NCBI GenBank assembly: GCA_014529385.2
Contig: CM043942.1
Coordinates: forward strand, 9,302,001-9,366,000
DNA from: Adiantum capillus-veneris
Taxonomy: Eukaryota; Streptophyta; Polypodiopsida; Polypodiales; Pteridaceae
Length of the DNA stretch: 64,000 nucleotides
Reading direction: 5' to 3'
Shown piece after piece: positions 58,175 to 64,000 of the stretch (within the stretch, counting starts at the first letter, position 1; each line of letters opens with the position of its first letter). A program made the position numbers and the translations under genes. Below the pieces are notes generated by a model. The model ran no database searches, was not told the DNA's origin, and saw nothing but the letters and a program-made list of their open reading frames with translations.

Positions 58175-59664
58175 TAGGTTGCTTTAATGGATATATTGTC
58201 TAAGGGGTAAATAGAAAAGGGGTCCTCTTGGGACAAGGGTTTGTTTTATGACATAAACATTGCATAAAAAATTTATTCTTAATAAAAAGTAGATCATTAA
58301 TGTATCGCCAAGACCTTAGAAAGGCCTGAAGCATTTAAGGGATATTAAGCTTATTCAATTTTTTAATATAGTTAAATTCGAACCATGCGAGATAAAGGTT
58401 ACATCATAGGGGAGAGCAAGAATATCCCACTGGTATACCCTTTGTTTGATGAAAAATATATTTACCTAATTTGGAAAAGCAGTGGTCAAGAACAAATGAG
58501 TTAAGCTTGGTAAAATATTCAAATGACCATTTTATTTCTTTTTCTTTCATGGTAAGTAACACCTTTTTTTGACAAGGACAAAATCCTTTATAGCCAAGTT
58601 TTATCACAAGTTTAATGACATTTTGTAATGATTCTATCATAGTATTTTCACCATGGTGAGGAATAGTCTCATAACAAGTGTTAAAATCATATGATACTGT
58701 TGAAAAATCATTGAGGGCACATTTATCAAAAAATCATATTGATGATCGATAACCCAATGTGCATTTGTGTGTATTTGTGAAAACATAGCCATTCTTTTAT
58801 GAAACATGACAGTGTATTCTTTAAGGCCATTATCTAGGGCATTTAACACAAGTGTGATACGATGTATGAAGGGAGAAAATACACAGTCATGTGCATTTGT
58901 GATCCATCTAAATTCCTGATTATGTATTTTGTAGTTTCCCATTAGGAAGGGAAGACATTTATCAATTACTGGTTTGACCCCAAAATCTGCGAAACAATCG
59001 TTGACAAGATGTATTATGTCTTCTTCAATTCCCTCCACCACTGGCATAAATTCAAGAGAATCAAGTCTTTCTTTTTCAAAAACATGTATGATTTATCTAA
59101 TCCACAGATTTAAAGGTACAAGAGGGATATGGTTGAGACCTTTCATGATGAAGTCTTTTAGTGTAGGGTGTCTAACCATATCTGGTGATGATGTGATGAA
59201 ATGTCTTCCCAATTTCCCAAAATCTTTCCAAAAAGGTTTATAATATTTATGTGTCTCACATTCACAACAAAGATTAAGGTCAAAAGTTTCTGTAAAGACT
59301 TGTGTAGGTTAGTAAAGAAATTGTCTTATCTTTTTACTAAATTTCCATCCAAAATTTATTTTGAAAAAGTCAAGGTCATTACGAAAGCCAATTTCAAGCA
59401 ATGATTGGTTGTAAAAAGTTTTTGGATTAATAAAATCCATAAAAACTTATTACAAAAAGTAAGGTGAACAAACCTACCATGGGTCTTTTCTTGTGTTTCC
59501 ATAATGAATAAACCATTTGATTGCAAAGTTAGGGTATGAACCTGATTTTCCATGTTGTATTCCAGCATTTTGGGTGTATCCCCAAAATCATCTGAGCCAC
59601 AAAATTGACAAGGTTTTTTTGATGAGGAATCCATGATGCTTGGTGTATTAGTGATCTTCCGCAA
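57802..59664 (-). pseudogene. Penelope-like reverse transcriptase relic
   Basis: Minus strand. An N-terminal region has CQFCGSDDFGD and LCCECETH, then RHPTLKDFIMKGLNHIPL. Next comes KCLPFLMGNYKIHNQEFRWI (fingers). Palm motif A is SYDFNTCYETIPH (58695-58659), motif B is QTKGIPVGYSCSPL (58445-58404), and motif C is RYINDLLFI near 58305, where the usual YxDD reads Y-I-N-D. A post-RT block follows (IYPLDNISIKAT, then IPKHYNHPWHGKK and LIENFTQNGF). A (CA)n tract sits inside the post-RT part. Stops at 58404, about 59078 and about 59312, and shifts near 58725, 58250 and 59410, show decay. GIY-YIG was not seen. Class assignment is from motif style, not alignment. Confidence 0.65.
58111..58170. repeat. 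(GT)n microsatellite inside the RT relic
   Basis: About 60 bp. On the coding strand it reads as an in-frame Thr-His run and replaces part of the post-RT region. Confidence 0.95.
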
Positions 59665-60627
59665 TTCCTCGTGGATTTTGAAGGCTTCAGAATATTTTCT
59701 ATCGTAGAACCAAGATGTGTGTGTTGGATTTTGGGAATGAGATGAGTGTTAGGTGAGTATAACACCAAACCTTTAAAAACTTCTATAAGGTGTTCATGAA
59801 TGAAGAAAAACACAATGACAACATGTCAAACTTCAATTGGAAAGGTAGCTACCCATGCTATATAAGCATATAGTTGGGCTGGACTAGAAGAATATGGAAA
59901 AGACCAAGGGAGGTTCTGAAAGACAAACCAAAGTAGGTAGTCAAACCAAATAATGGTTGATCCACAAGAAGATTGAGGGTTGTCTTTTCTTCAGGTGCAC
60001 TTGATGAATGGTCGATACGTATTCCAACAATTTTTCAAAAACATTCTGATATCATTCTCCTTGTCACTAAGAGATAATCCTTTTGTTCTAGCCACCATAG
60101 ATATATTGGAGCACTTCTTTGATTCTATGTCGATCAGCTTAACTTGCTTAAGTATGAAGGGTAGGTCCTATGACAATAGATGTTTAGCTTGCAGAGCTGA
60201 TATTTTGGATTGTTCAATAGCTTCTGGGGTAAGGCTACATAGCAAAGACAGTGACTCTATGCTGAAAGGTGCACGTTGATTGAAGACCTCATAATCCCAT
60301 AGCCTATTTTCTAGATGGATAGCGTCCAATTCAACCTGTCTTGGTGGAAGAAGCGGGATGACTTCGGTGAATTTCTTTGGTACTTCTATCACACCTTTCT
60401 GAAGGCTAGGGTCAGAGAAAACCAAGATCTTCTTTCTCATCAATTTCTAAGAGCTTGAGATCGAGGAGGGGATTAACAACAGATTCAGATTGCCTTATTT
60501 CAAGAGGAAGGATGGAGACATTTGCATTATCCGAGAAGGCTAGTAGGCTAAGCCGGTCATTAACTGAGGCAACATTAAGAGCAAAGAAGGTATGGTTTGT
60601 CACGGCTTCCCTTTCATGACCAAGCAA
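59665..60627 (-). pseudogene. Possible upstream part of the RT relic
   Basis: Broken frames 60627-60412 and 60443-60168 overlap and read as one acidic protein with a shift (LPLEIRQSESVVNPLLDLKL, then VPKKFTEVIPLLPPRQVEL, then LTPEAIEQSKISALQAKHLL). 59813-59529 continues in other frames. No domain recognised. Position and strand suggest the N-terminal region of the element or an ORF1. Confidence 0.35.
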
Positions 60628-60977
60628 CCTTTTGTGGAAGTCAATGCCTTTAAAGCAAGAGAGAATACACCGAGTTCCTAGAGGGGGAATTGGGATTCCA
60701 TTGTCAGTTTCATATCCTAGATGGGTGAGTGATGCAATCCAAGCACCCTCTTAAGTAAATGATCAGTGTATATGATGTTAAAAGATGCAAAAGATAAAAC
60801 CCAAAATATGGTGGTTACCCGACCAAAGGTAACCCGAGAAATAGAGAGAGAGAGTAAAATATAATAATCCCCTCAATTATGAACCATATTTTGGGTTTTT
60901 TAATTTCAAAATTACAAGTACAATTGTCAAATATAGTCATTTAATTCATCCATTTGGAATTACAAACAACCAGGGTT

Positions 60978-61011
60978 GGGGGGGGGGGGGGGGGGGGGAA
61001 GGGGGGGGGGG
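60978..61011. repeat. Poly-G tract (G21-AA-G11)
   Basis: Nearly pure guanine on the plus strand. It could form G-quadruplexes; it could also be a sequencing or assembly artefact. Confidence 0.85.
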
Positions 61012-61194
61012 ATGAGACACTCCTAGCTTTGTGAAGGGAAAAAACCTATACCTGTCAACCAACCATTTTCAATTGTTAGTAATACCTGACCATTAGTGAA
61101 TGGGTGATAGGAATCCAAGCGGCTTTTCCCGCTTGTTATTGCTGTCACACATCACTAGAACTCTCTTATACTCTCCCTCATTTTAAGTACGTGC

Positions 61195-63030
<1,836 letters not shown>

Positions 63031-63033
63031 CGT

Positions 63034-63225
63034 TGTTGGGGTATAAAGCCCAATGTGGTCGCCTAGGTAAGTGGGCGGGCCACCAGGTATGTACACATAT
63101 TCTTTTGTAAAAACCTAATAAGAACTCATTATGCTCTACACATTACAACAAAGTGATTTCACCATATTGTTGTGCTCTTCTTCTCGCACTCTCTCTCGCA
63201 TCGCACTTCCGCTCGTACTCCTTCA
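63034..63225 (+). mobile_element. Short LTR (192 bp) of an element leaving the window
   Basis: TGTTGGGGTATAAAGCCC to CTCCTTCA, followed by a PBS. Inserted in the GT-rich repeat. Confidence 0.65.
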
Positions 63226-63227
63226 AC

Positions 63228-63239
63228 TGGTATCAGAGC
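63228..63239 (+). other. Primer-binding site for initiator Met-tRNA
   Basis: TGGTATCAGAGC, exact, two bases after the LTR end. Confidence 0.88.
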
Positions 63240-64000
63240 TCAGATCGAGGCTCGGGGCAGCATTGCAGGAAGCTAGAGTCACCTGCTCACATTGGAGTGA
63301 GATTCGACAGGCGAAGACACGACCGCAAATCCTGTGGGCAACCCGAAGGCCTGGTGTTCTCAGAATTTCATTATGAGGTCATCTCGGCCACCGTTCGGCT
63401 TCGACAAAGTTCTGCGCAGGCCATTTTCGACTACGTGGTCTCGGCGAGTGCAGATCCGACTCTGCAAATTTGGGGTTTCGGCTTACGACTGCAGGTGCTG
63501 AGGATATCGGCACTCCTAGAGTGCTGATTTGTGGCTGTCTACACATCAATGGATAGCTCACAGTTCTTGGAGGCATGTCACATACGACACGGGAGCATCT
63601 ACACACAGACTGTAGGCGACATCCACTAGTTCATCAGGTAGCTTGTGTTTGCTGCTTGATATTCCAAATTTGATCCTGACATTGCAGGTACTTCCACATG
63701 GGATGTATTGTCAGAGATGATGTATGTATGTTGAGGGTTTGCTGGTTGTGAGTCACGCAGCAAACAGCCGTCGCAGTGGTTACAGCATACAGTGGGAAAT
63801 TTGTGGATGTATGACTTTGTGGGAAGTCTATGTACTGTCAGATTTACTGCAGCCTTTGTTGAGGGTTGAGTGAGGTTTTATTGAGCTGGGGGATTCTCGA
63901 ATGTTGAGATCCTTTCCGTGATACAGGTCTTGGAGCGATCCCTCGAGCACCCTTAGATAGGCAGCTAGGATGTATTGACTGTGAGTTAGATAGTTGGGAT
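63240..64000 (+). mobile_element. Leader of the short-LTR element
   Basis: About 760 bp after the PBS with no gag domain. A short frame starts at about 63549 (MDSSQFLEACHIRHG) and stops soon. Either a long leader of a copia element or a non-coding derivative; the window ends here. Confidence 0.45.

Overview
This window looks like repeat-rich nuclear DNA of a land plant. Nearly everything recognisable is LTR-retrotransposon sequence: Ty1/copia and Ty3/gypsy, including a chromodomain gypsy element, with plant-type primer-binding sites for initiator Met-tRNA and Asp-tRNA. Long GT/CA and GA microsatellites lie between the elements. A Penelope-like reverse transcriptase relic and an unfamiliar broken ORF at the left end would fit a non-flowering plant (fern, lycophyte, gymnosperm), but that is a weak inference. 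I found no intact host gene, no rRNA gene and no CRISPR.

Layout. 1-2.0 kb: minisatellites, a broken unknown ORF and a compound GA array. 2.4-3.7 kb: gypsy gag fragment (-). 3.7-7.0 kb: 5'-truncated copia element (+) with its 3' LTR. 7.3-16.2 kb: full-length chromovirus (-) with two 1.6-kb LTRs, PBS and PPT, inserted in an older gypsy pol relic (7.0-7.3 and 16.2-17.6 kb). 17.6-24.4 kb: two long LTRs of one gypsy family (-) around only 0.6 kb of internal sequence. 24.4-26.4 kb: gypsy pol relic (+). 26.4-29.2 kb: putative LTR, PBS and leader carrying a TIR element with a tRNA-like core. 30.1-34.2 kb: copia element (-) with a 226-bp LTR, inserted in another long gypsy LTR. 34.2-43.2 kb: fragments of the long-LTR gypsy family in both orientations, a 0.94-kb foldback element and a MITE-like insertion. 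43.2-52.1 kb: an Asp-primed gypsy element (-) with LTR, palindromic leader repeats and gag, split by a 3.68-kb solo LTR with a perfect TTGTT target duplication. 52.3-55.7 kb: copia relic (-). 57.2-60.6 kb: Penelope-like reverse transcriptase relic (-). 61-63 kb: GT-rich higher-order tandem repeat. 63.0 kb to the end: a short LTR plus PBS and leader.

No genes act together as a pathway here. The story is nested insertion and decay: almost every pol has stops, frameshifts or altered catalytic residues. The most unusual items are (i) a conserved coding exon with a splice-donor-like end inside the long gypsy LTR family, (ii) the Penelope-like relic, (iii) a 940-bp near-complete palindrome, (iv) a 408-bp TIR element enclosing a tRNA-derived module, and (v) regularly spaced ATTGG/CCAAT pairs in the chromovirus LTR. 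All were read by eye; no alignment or database search was run.
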